From NCBI RefSeq assembly GCF_000203815.1, contig NW_004457735.1:2542001-2606000 (forward strand): a stretch of 64,000 nucleotides of DNA, written 5' to 3'. The translations under genes were made by a program, and so were the position numbers. Of the stretch, positions 7,587 through 19,925 are shown piece by piece; within the stretch, counting starts at the first letter, position 1; each line of letters starts with the position of its first letter. The DNA comes from Cavenderia fasciculata (Eukaryota; Evosea; Eumycetozoa; Acytosteliales; Cavenderiaceae). The notes under the pieces are model-generated. The model had not been told where the DNA came from. It saw nothing but the letters and a program-made list of their open reading frames with translations, and did not search any database.

Positions 7587-10490
7587 ATGGATACAATAAT
7601 ACAAAGTAATAATGGTGATGATAGATTGAATCATATACTTCGATTAGTATTGATAAGAAACAAAGTGACATCAAGTATTATCTTTTACTATACACACCAT
7701 ATTAGTAGACAGTTGGTATTATCAATTGTATCAGTACCATTCTTTAAAAGGGATGATGTTCATTCAATACAACAAGACAGCGATGATGACAATGACAATC
7801 ATGTCTCAATATTACCATTTTATAAAGGTCAACAAATCAAACAATCATTATGGTTAATGATCAAATTTAATTGGACCAATAGATTTATATCAGAATTTGA
7901 TCATCTAATCAATAATAATAATAATAAGAATAATAATAAGATAATATTAAATGAAACATTTTATATTGAAGCAACTTTAAAAGCAAACCTTGAAATCCTA
8001 CAAAGATTACATCTTCACAACTCTTCTTCATCCTCCTCTTCTTCATCATCATCATCTTTAAAGTTTATAGTACAACCAATTTTAATAACCAATATTATAA
8101 GGGCAGGTAGTCCAAAGACATTACAATGGGCTTTAGATAACATGCCATTCAGATTATTCCATATAGAGAAACCAATGAATGAAGAATATGAAAAACCTTC
8201 ATACAAAGAATTAAAATATACTCTAAAAGATTTAGAACATTGGTTATTGGAATCTCTATCTTATTCTCCTACTACAACTTTTACAATTAATAATAATAAT
8301 TATAATACAAATACAAATAATGACAATACACATAATAATAATGATAATGATGAAACCATTTCAACTAAAATGTTTAAAATGTTAACAAGAAGATTTGAAA
8401 AAGAATTGGGAATATCAAAAGGATTAAGAAAAGAGTCTGATACTAGAAATGATCGTTATCAAAGAGATAACTTTATCTATATGACATTTTACGATCAATC
8501 ATCTATATCAAAGAGACCTGGAAAAGAGTTTTTCTATTGTATTTTACAACTCTACTTGTACGATTGTATTCATTCATCAACTGCTTTGCAAGTGGCAACT
8601 CTTTTTGGTGTATTTGAATTGATACCATTCATCAAAAACACAATCAATACTTTACTTTGGGAGTGGCCAGAAAAACAATTGGGAGTGGCTACTGCCCATC
8701 CTGGAATGGTAGAATACATCTTTGACTCTTACAAACAAGTAAACTTGAATGGTGACAAGAGTCATTCAATCGTCTATGAAATCTATAAAAATGCATCAAA
8801 TCATGGAAATATAAAGTGTATCGAATACTTTCACAAGCTTTATCCTCGTACAGATCTCGGACTCATCCTTCCAAAAGCTCTGACTAGAGGTGAAGAAAAA
8901 CTAGTTAATCTTTATTTCTCTGAACAGAAACACACAGTTGCCGGATTTATTCGTCAATTTATAGTCATAGAATCCATTCACAAGAGTCTTTTGACGGTCG
9001 AATTGATTGATCGTCTTGTTGTCATTCCAAGAATACGATTCAATTTCACAGACAAGTTTATTGCTACTCTTTATTTTGCTGGAGATGACATTAAAAAGTG
9101 TCTCGTCAAACACAAGGAATTAATTTTTATAGACTATGGATACATTTTAAAGAAATTGGCTTTGCGTGGAGACTTGGATGGAATCAAAGTATTGTTGATG
9201 GATTGTCCAATATCTCGTTTTGGATCACGTGACAAACAAATGTATCCGACAACCGTCTGCCTAGAAGATATTGAAAGTTTATTGTGGCGTGGAAAGTATG
9301 ATAGCGTTAGATTACTATTCGAGATGAATGCTGTTTTACCAATGCCAGTGACCAAAAACACAGACAGCAAATTTGAAATGAAATATTTAATCGATATTAT
9401 TGTCATTTGGGCACAACCAAAACAACACGCACAATCATTGGAACTGATTAAATTCTTGGTAGAATTTATAGATATGGATGACATGATTGAAAAGTTTAGA
9501 AAAGCTGCCAATGATATGGACAAACAATTTAAAACTCTATTTAATGTCGCTCCCAATTCTAGTCGTCTTTGTTCTTCCAACATTTTAAATCTAGTCATTG
9601 AAAATAATCGAAAGGATGTTTTTGACTATATCATGGGATCAACTAGTCGTTATTTCCCATTCAAACAATGTACATCCTATGCTATCATTAGTCTAATCAA
9701 TAGTAACAACAACAACAACAACAATAATGATATGGAAATGATCAATGTTATTCTTGACAATTCACTTTTAGAAAAGTCATTAAACCATTACATTTTACGC
9801 ATTTGTACACATGCATCGACCAAAGGCAATATTGAAATGTTTCAATTCTTTTATGATCGATTTGTGGGTAGTATCGAAAATGAAAAATGGCAGTCACAAA
9901 ATCTACTTGTAGAATCACTTTCTTATGCAACCAAACAATGTAGATTTACATTTTTGTCATTCCTCTTTGACAATTATTTACGAAAAAATGATAATAGTGG
10001 TCCCACTATTCACCAAATTGACCGTCGGTCAAGTGGATTGATATATTCTATCGTTAGAGATCTATCAAACCTTTCAAGTCCATCAAAGAGATTGATGAGT
10101 TGCAATACTGTAAAATTGTTGGTGGAAAGATTCATTCGTGAACCAAAGAAATCAGGATCCACGACTATTGAAGCTCCCCATACACCACATTTTATCAATA
10201 TTATCAAGAATGACCATTTCGAATTGTTCGAGTATTTGATAGAAGTATTTTATTTTAAAAATCATCTACCTAGTTTTGGTGTCGTTGATGATGATGGTGA
10301 CAATACAAACAAATTGTCGTACGAACCAATCAAAAATAGATCTGGTATTTTATTCATGACAAGGATTGATTTTGAAGAAATCACCTCTATTGCCTATGAA
10401 TATGGTACTCTTAGAATTATCAATTATCTCCAACAATCAAGAAAAAATAATCCTCTAATCACCAAAACTTCATTTTGTCAATTTCAATAA
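7587..10490 (+). CDS. Ankyrin-type repeat protein, dictyostelid family (member 1)
   Basis: Single exon, 967 residues from the ATG at 7587 (the preceding in-frame TTG is not a likely start). The N-terminus contains HILRLVLIRNKVTSSIIFYY, matching a short motif seen at the same place in the genes at 14100-16902 and 60285-61538. The rest is a long array of degenerate helical repeats of the type ALDNMPFRLFHI and ASNHGNIKCIEYFHKLY, in which 'GN(I/L)xxxxYL' units recur about every 30 residues, typical of dictyostelid ankyrin-type proteins. Asn and Ser homopolymers interrupt the array at about residues 111-120, 150-160 and 230-260. It probably works as a protein-interaction scaffold. Its stop lies only 35 bases from the stop of the convergent gene at 10526. 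No catalytic domain is seen. Confidence 0.85.
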   Translation: MDTIIQSNNGDDRLNHILRLVLIRNKVTSSIIFYYTHHISRQLVLSIVSVPFFKRDDVHSIQQDSDDDNDNHVSILPFYKGQQIKQSLWLMIKFNWTNRFISEFDHLINNNNNKNNNKIILNETFYIEATLKANLEILQRLHLHNSSSSSSSSSSSSLKFIVQPILITNIIRAGSPKTLQWALDNMPFRLFHIEKPMNEEYEKPSYKELKYTLKDLEHWLLESLSYSPTTTFTINNNNYNTNTNNDNTHNNNDNDETISTKMFKMLTRRFEKELGISKGLRKESDTRNDRYQRDNFIYMTFYDQSSISKRPGKEFFYCILQLYLYDCIHSSTALQVATLFGVFELIPFIKNTINTLLWEWPEKQLGVATAHPGMVEYIFDSYKQVNLNGDKSHSIVYEIYKNASNHGNIKCIEYFHKLYPRTDLGLILPKALTRGEEKLVNLYFSEQKHTVAGFIRQFIVIESIHKSLLTVELIDRLVVIPRIRFNFTDKFIATLYFAGDDIKKCLVKHKELIFIDYGYILKKLALRGDLDGIKVLLMDCPISRFGSRDKQMYPTTVCLEDIESLLWRGKYDSVRLLFEMNAVLPMPVTKNTDSKFEMKYLIDIIVIWAQPKQHAQSLELIKFLVEFIDMDDMIEKFRKAANDMDKQFKTLFNVAPNSSRLCSSNILNLVIENNRKDVFDYIMGSTSRYFPFKQCTSYAIISLINSNNNNNNNNDMEMINVILDNSLLEKSLNHYILRICTHASTKGNIEMFQFFYDRFVGSIENEKWQSQNLLVESLSYATKQCRFTFLSFLFDNYLRKNDNSGPTIHQIDRRSSGLIYSIVRDLSNLSSPSKRLMSCNTVKLLVERFIREPKKSGSTTIEAPHTPHFINIIKNDHFELFEYLIEVFYFKNHLPSFGVVDDDGDNTNKLSYEPIKNRSGILFMTRIDFEEITSIAYEYGTLRIINYLQQSRKNNPLITKTSFCQFQ

Positions 10491-10525
10491 ATATACTATA
10501 ATTATTTATATAATTAATTTATTGA

Positions 10526-13500
10526 TCAACTTGAACTTGTACTAGCAGTTGTACTGGTCAAGTTGTTTTGCTTGGTTATAGCCATTCTCTTTTTCACACA
10601 ATTTTTACAAGTTCTTCTTTTAGAGTAAAACTCTGATTCTGGAAGCTCGACACTTGTACCCCACCACGCCACATGGTCTTCATCTTTGCAGGTTTTCGTT
10701 TGGCCATTGCCTGCAGCAGGGGCTGAAGTAGTAGTAGTAGTAGTAGTAGTTTTGATTTTTGGTGGTTTTAGAGGTGCTGATTTTTTCGCAATTTGCATGG
10801 GCCTTTTTGGTGGTGGTATAGGCACCAAGGATGGTTTTGAGGGGTCTTGATTGAATTGAGGTTTTGTTTGGGCTGCTGATTTGGTTGCTGGCATTTTTAC
10901 TCTTCCAGTGGCAGCAGCAACCTTGGCAACGGGTGCAGCTACTTTTTCTTTTTCTTTTTTAGATTCAAAGAACAAAGTTGGAATTTCTTCACCAGTATTT
11001 TGAGACATGGTTTTAAGGGTATCAGACAATAATGTCATATCCCTATTCAAATTGATAACTTGATTGTAGAGTGCAGACTTTTTGATGTATTGTTTCGCGC
11101 CAGCTTGAAGTTGAATTGTTATTAATTTGACCTTGCTTTCAAGCAACTGGGCAATATGTAACTTGTCTTTTTCATCCAACGAGTCTGGAGTAAACTGTTG
11201 GTCTTTTGACAAGAGGAATTGATTGAATTGTGCACATCCAACAGTACCACATTCACAAACAGGGTTCTTCCATACTACTTCTTCCAACGGAGCTATACCA
11301 GTGGTTCCAATATAAATACCACTATCACTATCATCACTATCACTATCACTATCATCACTACTACTACTATCATCCTCATTTGGTTGTTCTTTTTGTTGTT
11401 GTTGTGGTGGTGGTTGATCTGATATTTTTGGTTTGGTTGCTTCTATAATTTGAATGTCTGGAATTTCGATTTCTGGTAAAGAAACTTTAGGTAGACAATG
11501 GTCATGTATAATGGTGTAAAGCGGTGATGAAGCAAAGGTGGAGAGACTTTCTTGAAGTTGAGATAGCAATTGAGAGAAAAAGTATGCAAAAGTTGGTTGG
11601 TTTGTGTTGAGAATGGGCGATGATACAATCAATTCTACCATTGGACGACATATTTGATTAAAGTGATCAGTTGCTCCAATGAATACAAAGACGGCAATAT
11701 TGACAATAAGATCGATGAGTAGAGTGCAAATGGTGGGCAAACCACTTTCGAGAATGGATTTGACAGTATCTACGATCAATTTGCCGAGCGAATTGGCGAC
11801 TTGGTCGTTAGTCAGTGGAAAGGCACTTAATAGTTTTTGGCGAATATTGGTGATGATGATAGAGTCATTTGGAAAGGTTGGATTGGAGATTTGAGAAGGA
11901 TCTTCTTTGTAAAATTTGAGTATTTCTTCCATTCTCTCGTACACTTCCTTTTTGTCGTTGGCAGTGCGCACAGATATACTGTTTTTCGATCTAAAGATGT
12001 GGTTGGAGAGCAAATGAGCCAATACGTCATTGGTGAGATAGGGATAATGATCCTTGTGAGTTCTCATATCCGTATACAACCCATCGAGTACAAAAATGTC
12101 TTTGAATGTAAACTCTGAGAGAATGCTCGATATTTTCTGAATGACTTTTTGTTTGGTTTCAATGTCACACGGATTGATGGTTCTAAAGAGTGATTTAACA
12201 TGTTCCAAATTCTCTAGGGAATGTTTTTTACAAAACTTTCTCTTGGCAGCACAACCACATATCATCCAAAAGGTAGAATTTGAAAAATAAAAATCAATCA
12301 ATTGATTTCTAGCTTTTGTGATGGCAATATTGGTAGAATTTAAGGTTTCAGCCAACGCCTTGGCGAAAAACCTAGAGTTGTAAACAATGACCTTGTCATT
12401 GTCTGCAGAGATTAAAAGCCACTCTTTGAGCAATTCGATTGCATCTTCAGTCTTTGAAGCACGACGCCAAGAATTATACAACTCTTCAATACAAAATGGC
12501 GCCTCTGTCTTTTTCTTTTGAAATTGTAAAAATTGTTTGGTGTATTGTAGACCAAAACTTTTAGAGTGGAGTGAACCAAAGAAACTAAAGACACTTGCCT
12601 GTGCAGCGTCTTGTGCAGAAAAACTTGGATATTTTGTAAAGAATGTTGTAAACTCTTCACTTGGACGAATATCCATTTTAGTCTTCAATGTATCCAAAGC
12701 AGAAGACAGAGTTGTAACAGTGAAAAATTGTTCACTATTTAAACCGTCCCACAAAACATAGAATAAATCTCCAAAGTTTCTTTGAGTTGGTAATTCCTCC
12801 TGTTCCACTATTTTTAAATCACTAGAAAAATCTATACGATCATTTTGACTACTACTATCTAAAAGTGAATATTCCATTGCTCTAATTTGTCTTATTGTTC
12901 CCCTAAAATAAAAAGTATTAATATTTGTTTGTTTGTTTTGTTTGTTTTGTTTGTTTTTAAAATTTACCAAGTATAAAAATATTGAGGAAATTGTTTTGAA
13001 AGTAAAGTAAAAGTTTTTCTATATAATGGTAATAATGATTTTGTTGGTTGTAATATGATTCTATTTACATTGGTTGAGTGTTGTATTTTTCTTTTTCTGT
13101 CTGGCGCAGCAATGTCTGATGGTGTTCCATTGTTTTGTAACTTTTTCATTTCCATGATACCTTGGATACAAGTGTGTATCTTGTTTACATCAATGTAAGA
13201 GTGTATCAATTCATTGTGACTGTCGCGATTTGGTTGTGTCGTACGATAGAGATCGTATGTCAATACTAAAAGAGGACAATTTGAAGTGATATCGATGGTG
13301 CTGTCTGCGTAAAATGCCATGTATTGGAATCGAATGGGATCGATCTTATCCAAAGCAAATGGAGTCAATCCCAAACGATCCCTACCTTTGATTGAAAAGT
13401 AAGGGTCTTGTCCTCCAACAGGCTCATCCCAAATCGACCAAAAGAAGAACATCTTGCCAAACTTTCCAGGTGTCTCGTCGGCAGCCGAGGATATATCTCT

Positions 13501-13842
13501 ATAGTTGGAAAGAGAAGCACCCGGTGACAAGACCATAATTGACGAGAACTTTTCAGTGATGCCTGGTGCACCCAACAGGTCTGACACTCTAGGCAATACA
13601 TGCTTGAGACCACTCTTTTTAATGGTCACCTTCTCGCGAGGGATAGAGTTGACGAGTGGTCTTGCAGCATCTGTCTTGCCCAATGCTTTAAACTTGTTGA
13701 AATCTAGTGCAACATTAAAGAGTGAATCTAACTCTCCAAAGCTCTCGACCGAGATCTTTGGATATTTGGTAACAATCTCATGAACGTAAAAGTTACGTTG
13801 AAGAGATATGAATGCGTTGAGTTCACCTAACTTTCTATCCAT
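10526..13842 (-). CDS. Large protein with cysteine clusters, unrecognised
   Basis: Two exons, 13842-12968 and 12902-10526, intron 12967-12903 (GTAAAT donor, TTTTAG acceptor), 1083 residues. I do not recognise the family. Visible features: a mostly globular N-terminal half; a Cys/His patch CGCAAKRKFCKKH in the middle, which may bind a metal; a hydrophobic segment (TLLIDLIVNIAVFVFIGA) that could be a buried helix or a membrane segment; an acidic Ser/Asp run (SSSSDDSDSDSDDSDSG); a second patch CECGTVGCAQF; a Lys/Pro/Ala-rich linker; and a C-terminal motif CKDEDHVAWWG...LPESEFYSKRRTCKNC. That last motif has the spacing of a small zinc-binding module with a conserved Trp and 'LP.S.F'. The acidic and basic tails suggest a nuclear or nucleic-acid setting, but this is inference. 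Confidence 0.8.
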
Positions 13843-14099
13843 CTCCGGAGATGCGGTGCGTGTGTGCGAGTGAGTGATTCTGTCTGTACTGTTGACAATG
13901 ATCTATCTATTTATATTTATATAATGTTGTATGAAGCGTAATATTATTTATAATCTAAAATACTATCATTATAAGTATATGTACAAAAAAAATTAAATAA
14001 TGATAATATATGATAATTTTAAATACAATGAAACTACTACTACATTGAAGAGTCGTGGGGTGGGGGTTGGCGCCTTGCTTGTTTTTTTCAATTTTTGTT

Positions 14100-16902
14100 T
14101 TATTTTTTATCTTTTTTAACGACTAAACTATCAATAACATTACATAAATAATTAAATAATTTAAAATTATTATGTTTTAAGGAATGAATTAACATTTTAT
14201 AAATAATGTTGTTGGAATCGTTGAAACTTTTCGAGAATGGTGATCGGTCGAAACATTTGTGTTGACGATGTGATGATTTTTTAGAGATGAATAACTCCAA
14301 GATATAGATGATGGTGTCGGTCATTGTAGGGTACTTTGTCAATACGAGGAGATTGGTTGGATCCAATGAATAGGGTTTGTCATTCTTTCGATACTGTTCT
14401 TTAAATCTGTCAAATAGGAATACTATAGGTTCGATCTTGCATGAATGTGCATATGATAATTCATTGACAATAGTATCGACGAGTTGACTAGTGACAAAGA
14501 ATAATGACTCTTTTGGACCAAGTTTCATCAATTCTAATATTTCAATATTGCCTCTTAAAACAGCACTAGTAAATGCAGATACCATGGTATCTCGATGGTT
14601 GATGAAATAGTAGGGATCACCATTTTCCAATTGATATTTGTATAGTACTTTAAAGTATCCAGTGTTGGATAGTGCAGCTGCATTTTTGAAATGACTCTCT
14701 TTTGCAAAGAGTGGAGGATATCTTTTTATGAAATGACCAACAATTTCAATTTGTCGGTCTGTTGATAGGATGACCATTGGCAACACCTTGGACATCCCAG
14801 CTCGATGATTTCCAATGTCAAACTGAGGCATGTTCACAAGCGTATCGAATAGTTCAAACATTTTGTCTGAAAATATTAATTCCAATCTGAGATTATTAAT
14901 GTTGATTCTTGATACGCTTAAAAATAGCTTTATAAACTCTGGATCTTTAGATTCTTGAACTTGAGACGCATCCAAGTTGCTAGGTAACTCCCAACCACTG
15001 ACCATATTATTTTCTAAAAATACCCTTGCCACGTCAAACCTGCCTACATGACAAAGCGCATAAAATTCGTGTGCTCCAATCACTCCCTTTTCAGCCTCTC
15101 GGCTATAAAACCAAGGGAATTGTGTAACAATCAACTTGATCGTGTTGACTGAATGTGTATTTTCAAATGCCGCTGTAACGCCTCTGTAAGGTGTGACCAA
15201 GTCAATAGATGCATATTTTGAAATGGCTTGGTTGTCTTGTCCATCGATATTGTCCCAAGACAGGGTTTGGTCAAATAAATGTGAATAATCAACTTTTGAA
15301 ACGAGGTCTGGTCGAGTACTAAAGATTTGTTGTTCAATGTACTCTATCACACCAAATTCTTTGTACTTTAACGAATCATAATACAAAGCATTGATGTATA
15401 TTTCCAATGGAATGTTATTAGTTTCCAACAACAACAGTTTGACCAAATCAACAGTCAATATTGTTTTATGGAATTGAATAACATCTGACCATATGTGGTC
15501 AGTAGTAGTTGGAGTCGTCATCTCTTTTAATAGATATTTGACAATACCAATATGACCTCTTCCCAAAGCTTCTGACAAACAACTTGGGTGTATCGAGACA
15601 TTAGATGACGATGACGACGACGACTTGGACAAACCAATTAAATAATCAAGTGCTTCTATATTTCCATTATCACATGCTGCTCTGGTAACGTCGGAAATAT
15701 CCAAAGGTGGTTTCCACAACTCGCATAGATATTTTAGTAATTTGCCAGATGACAATTTAGTTGCAATCGAGTAACTAGTCTCCAATGGCAGTACCACTCC
15801 TCCAACGTTTTTTTGAATAAACTCTATCAATGGATAATGCTCCTTTTGACATGCATGATGTAAAAGACGCTGCCATTGTTCGAATATTCTATTTTTGTGC
15901 ATGATGTCTACCATCTCGACTGCATAAATACTATCCACTATTCCAAGTGCAGTTATTCTCAAAGTTGTGTACTTGCCAGCCCTTGTCCTATTAACAACTG
16001 TTTTTTTCATCGTTGGGAATGGTGGAACTGTTGTTTTTAGACCTGTGAAACAACCTGCGACTTTAGTCTTTTCCATATTATTAGCTATTGTTGGTTTCAT
16101 AACTGGAGCAGCTATTGGAATGTCCACGAAACAATATTTAATCACACTATGAAACAATTCTATCGTTCCATCGTAAATTGATCTTTCTATTATTCTTAAT
16201 ATTGCATTGGTTGGTATACATCTATTATTATGATAATTATATATTTTTACCTAATGTATATAAAATTAAATTAAATGTTAGAGAGAAAATATTATTATTC
16301 AACTAGTGTATACATACAATACAAAGATTAAAAATATCATTGGTTATCAACTCAAAATGAGTAGTGTGAGGGATCTTTTCATCTGGGCCAAGTAATATAG
16401 CCTGAGTGTAGTGATCGGCAAGGTGTTGAGCAATTTGAAGATTTCCATAATACAAAGCTGCCAAGAATAGGTCGGTGAGTGGAATCTTGTTGATCAACAT
16501 TTGCTCTCCAAATCCACATTGCTCAAAGCAATAGAAAAAGTGATTGGTCATATTGAACTTAATCATCTCTACCAATGATCCTCTTTCTATCACTTCTTTA
16601 CCTTTAAGTGATCTTCTCAAATAAGATGATGGAGAGGGTGGGGAGGAGGAGGAAGAGGAAGAAGATGCAACCACATCTTGTAATTGGATTTGGTGTTTAT
16701 TTAATTGACCAGTAAAGTTGAATATAATATTTGAAATGTATCTATTTATAATGATACTTTTAAATAATTTAGTCTTGTAATGATCATCATCATTATCATC
16801 ATTACTATTATTATTATTAGTATTATCTATCTTTGATTGTTGTTGAACGATGGAATGATCATTCTCTTTCCATTTTGGTGGTTGATGACTCTTTCTCTTC
16901 AT
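14100..16902 (-). CDS. Ankyrin-type repeat protein, dictyostelid family (member 2)
   Basis: Two exons, 16902-16318 and 16250-14100, intron 16317-16251 (GTATGT donor, CATTAG acceptor), phase 0, 911 residues. The N-terminus is Lys/Asn/Asp-rich, followed by LFKSIIINRYISNIIFNFTG, equivalent to the N-terminal motif of the other two family members. Next comes a Ser run and then degenerate ankyrin-type helices (AALYYGNLQIAQHLADHY; ACDNGNIEALDYLIGLSK; ALGRGHIGIVKYLLKEM). It is most likely an interaction scaffold. The intron was placed because it is the only splice that keeps both long frames joined. It is transcribed away from the COG8 gene, which starts 228 bases further right. Confidence 0.82.
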
Positions 16903-17130
16903 AGTGATAGCCTAACTTTATCATATATATTGTATGTTGTAATGAGTTGAATGAACCATGTTGTTCTTTTCAAAAAGATAATAATTTATATATTGTGTGG
17001 AAAAATTAAAGAATGAACTACCCAAAATGAATACACCCTATGAATGATCGATTTGATTTTAATATATTTATCTTTTTATAGTATAGTATAGGATTATTGG
17101 AGAGTAATAGTTACACATTGGATATATAAT

Positions 17131-19797
17131 ATGATCATGACGACACCATATTATCCAATGTCACCTGCTTCAATTGGCAATAATACTACCAGCAACAGCA
17201 GCAGTAATAACAATAGTGCATACAATACTGGTACAAGTACACCAGTATCTAATGAATATGGTACAACTATTACTAGTAGTAGTAATAGTAACAACAATAA
17301 TAGCTATCATCAACGATCAAATAGTAGCAGTAACAATCATCATCATCATCAGACAAAGGGTAGTTCAATTGAAATGAACAGTTATTCATTGGAAGCACTC
17401 TTACAAGAACCAGGTGCACTGTCACATCAGAAACAAGTCACCATCAATAATATGAAACAACTAGCACTTGAACATTATCATCTATTCATTGATAACTTTA
17501 AAAAGTTTAATCAAACAAATATACAAGTATGTATAGATAGTAAAACACACAATGATCAATCAACTATACTAAATCTTGCTCTTTTTAGATGACAACAATC
17601 AATTCATCAATTGATGTATTGGTAGATCATTTACCAGCAATCAGTAAGAATTGTGAATCATTCTCTGTAATGTCACAAGCAATGACTGGTAAACGATCAG
17701 CCAACAAAACACTGCTCGACAACTTTCCAACCATACTCGATTTACTCGAAGTACCACAACTAATGGATACATGCGTTAAAAGTGCATCCTATGAAGAAGC
17801 ACTTCAATTGGAAGCGTTCTCTAAAAAGATTGCAAAACAATACCCAAATATTAAGATTGTTAATGAAATTGTATGAAACATAGCTAAGCAAAGATAATAT
17901 TTAGTTCGTATTGACTCATCTCGATCTATCTGATATTATTAGGTATCTGAAATAGCTACAATTACTCAAACATTAATATCAAATTTACAACAATCACTAC
18001 GAAGTAATATATCATTGACTGATTCAATCAAGATTGTTGGTTTACTACGTCGATTGGGTGTTTACAAGGAAAATGAATTGAAAACTATCCTATTATATTC
18101 TCGGGATCAATGGTTAATGAATACTATTAAATTAATATCTGATCCAAATCCTGTCACTTTTGTAAGAACAAGAAGATGATCAATAATAATAGATAGATAA
18201 CAACAAAATACTAACTATTATTATTTATTATATATTGTATTTAGTTGACAAAATTAACAGATTGTTGTAGAACTAATTTATTTGATATTGTTACTCAATT
18301 TAATGCTATATTTTCAGATGATTCAGATGACGATGTAAGTAAAATGATTTATTCCAATATATACTGATTACTTACTTGTTTGTTTGTTTATAGACAAATA
18401 TAGATGATTTTATATTATATGGATGGATAGAATTAAAGATTTCACATTATCTAACGACACTTGAAACAACATTACCTTTAATTAAAGAAGGTAGCGGTAT
18501 AGCATATATACTAGAGAATGCAATGTATTATTCATCTTCAATGTCAAGAGTAGGCGTTGATTTCCGTCCTCTACTGGCACCACTCTTTGAAAGAACTATA
18601 ACCAACTTTTTAATCTCTAAATCGGCAACAGCTACACACCATTTCCTCGAATCTCTCAAATCATTTAAATTCCAACAACAACCATCTAATCCAGCATCAT
18701 CATCATCGCCGTCATCTTCATCTATAGTTCAAATACCACCACCATCAATACTTAGATACCTTCCATTGGCAGTATTGACCAATTCATTCATATCGACATT
18801 TATTGAATTAAAAGAATGTATACCGGTCTCTATTGAATATCAACTCGTTTCAATACTCAAAGATACCCTACTACAAATTACAAGTGGCATTTATTCTTTT
18901 TATATTCAACAACAATCTTCTTCCTCTTCTTCCTCCTCATCTTCTACATCTTCATCATCGACAGTTATCATTGCACCATTATCAATTCCTCTTTCACAAA
19001 ACCCTGTATTTCAAAATTTTTGTAAAGTATGTATAATATATTTTTATATATCCAAGGTCAAAAGATCTAGAAAACTAATGTTGGTATCTTAATTATTTAA
19101 ATTAATTTAGTGTATCGTTGAAGATTTTCTACCATTTATTGTAAGATGTTTTGATTTGATAATCAATAATAAGAGTGGAACTTCATCAATAGATATTAGT
19201 GGTTTCACAACATCTTTAATTAAATTATATAATTCAAATCCAACAACTGTGGTTCCAACAGCTCCAACTGTTCCAACTGTTCCAATCACCTCAGAACCAA
19301 CAACCCCAACTCTTCCAAATACTATTAATCGTTCAGTAATGAATGGTAAATTACAACCTGTAGTTGTAATACCACCTGTAACAGAACAACTCCCATCACC
19401 ACCAGTACCAACAATAACAACAACAACACCAATAGTTGAATCAATCATCAATGAAAGTATTTCAGAAACTATTAAACCATCTGGATCATTACCAATGGAA
19501 TCAAATTCATCGATTGTTCAAGATACTCCAATTAGTCATAGTGGAGACAATACAATTGTTTTAGAAAACAAAGAAATAATTATTCAACATCAACCACCAA
19601 TTAAAGAGAACCAAGAAACAAATCCAACTGAAATTATAAAAGAAGAAGAAAAAGAAGAAGAAATAATTATTAAAACAGAACAAAAAGATAATGATGCTCA
19701 GAATAATAATATCATCTCCTCTCAACAATCAGAAGAACCTTCTAATAATAATATTATTATTGATGATGAATCCATTCAACAACCACCAACATTATAA
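17131..19797 (+). CDS. cog8: Conserved oligomeric Golgi complex subunit 8
   Basis: Six exons: 17131-17526, 17589-17870, 17943-18161, 18245-18334, 18394-19026 and 19111-19797; all phase 0, total 768 residues. COG8 (Dor1 family) is a lobe-B subunit of the eight-part COG tethering complex, which holds retrograde vesicles at the Golgi. The diagnostic stretch YYSSSMSRVGVDFRPLLAPL corresponds to the 'FSRVGADFR' signature of animal COG8. The N-terminal coiled-coil half (LEHYHLFIDNFKKFNQTN; LDNFPTILDLLEVPQLMDTC) also fits. Unusual parts are an Asn/Ser-rich extension of about 80 residues at the N-terminus and a 190-residue Pro/Thr/Glu/Ile-rich tail absent from the usual family core. Ser homopolymers interrupt exon 5. 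Its stop is 128 bases from the convergent MTR3 gene. Confidence 0.9.
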
Positions 19798-19925
19798 TAA
19801 TAATAATAATTATAATTAATAAATCTATTCATTCAAGAGTTGGACTCTTTTTTTGAATTCATTTAACATGTACTCTACTCTCTATTCTATGTATTATTAT
19901 TATTATTTTGATTCGCTATATTTCT

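Noticed and set aside
19107-19451. 114-codon minus-strand frame rich in Val and Gly
   Set aside because: It is the antisense of the Pro/Thr-rich COG8 tail.
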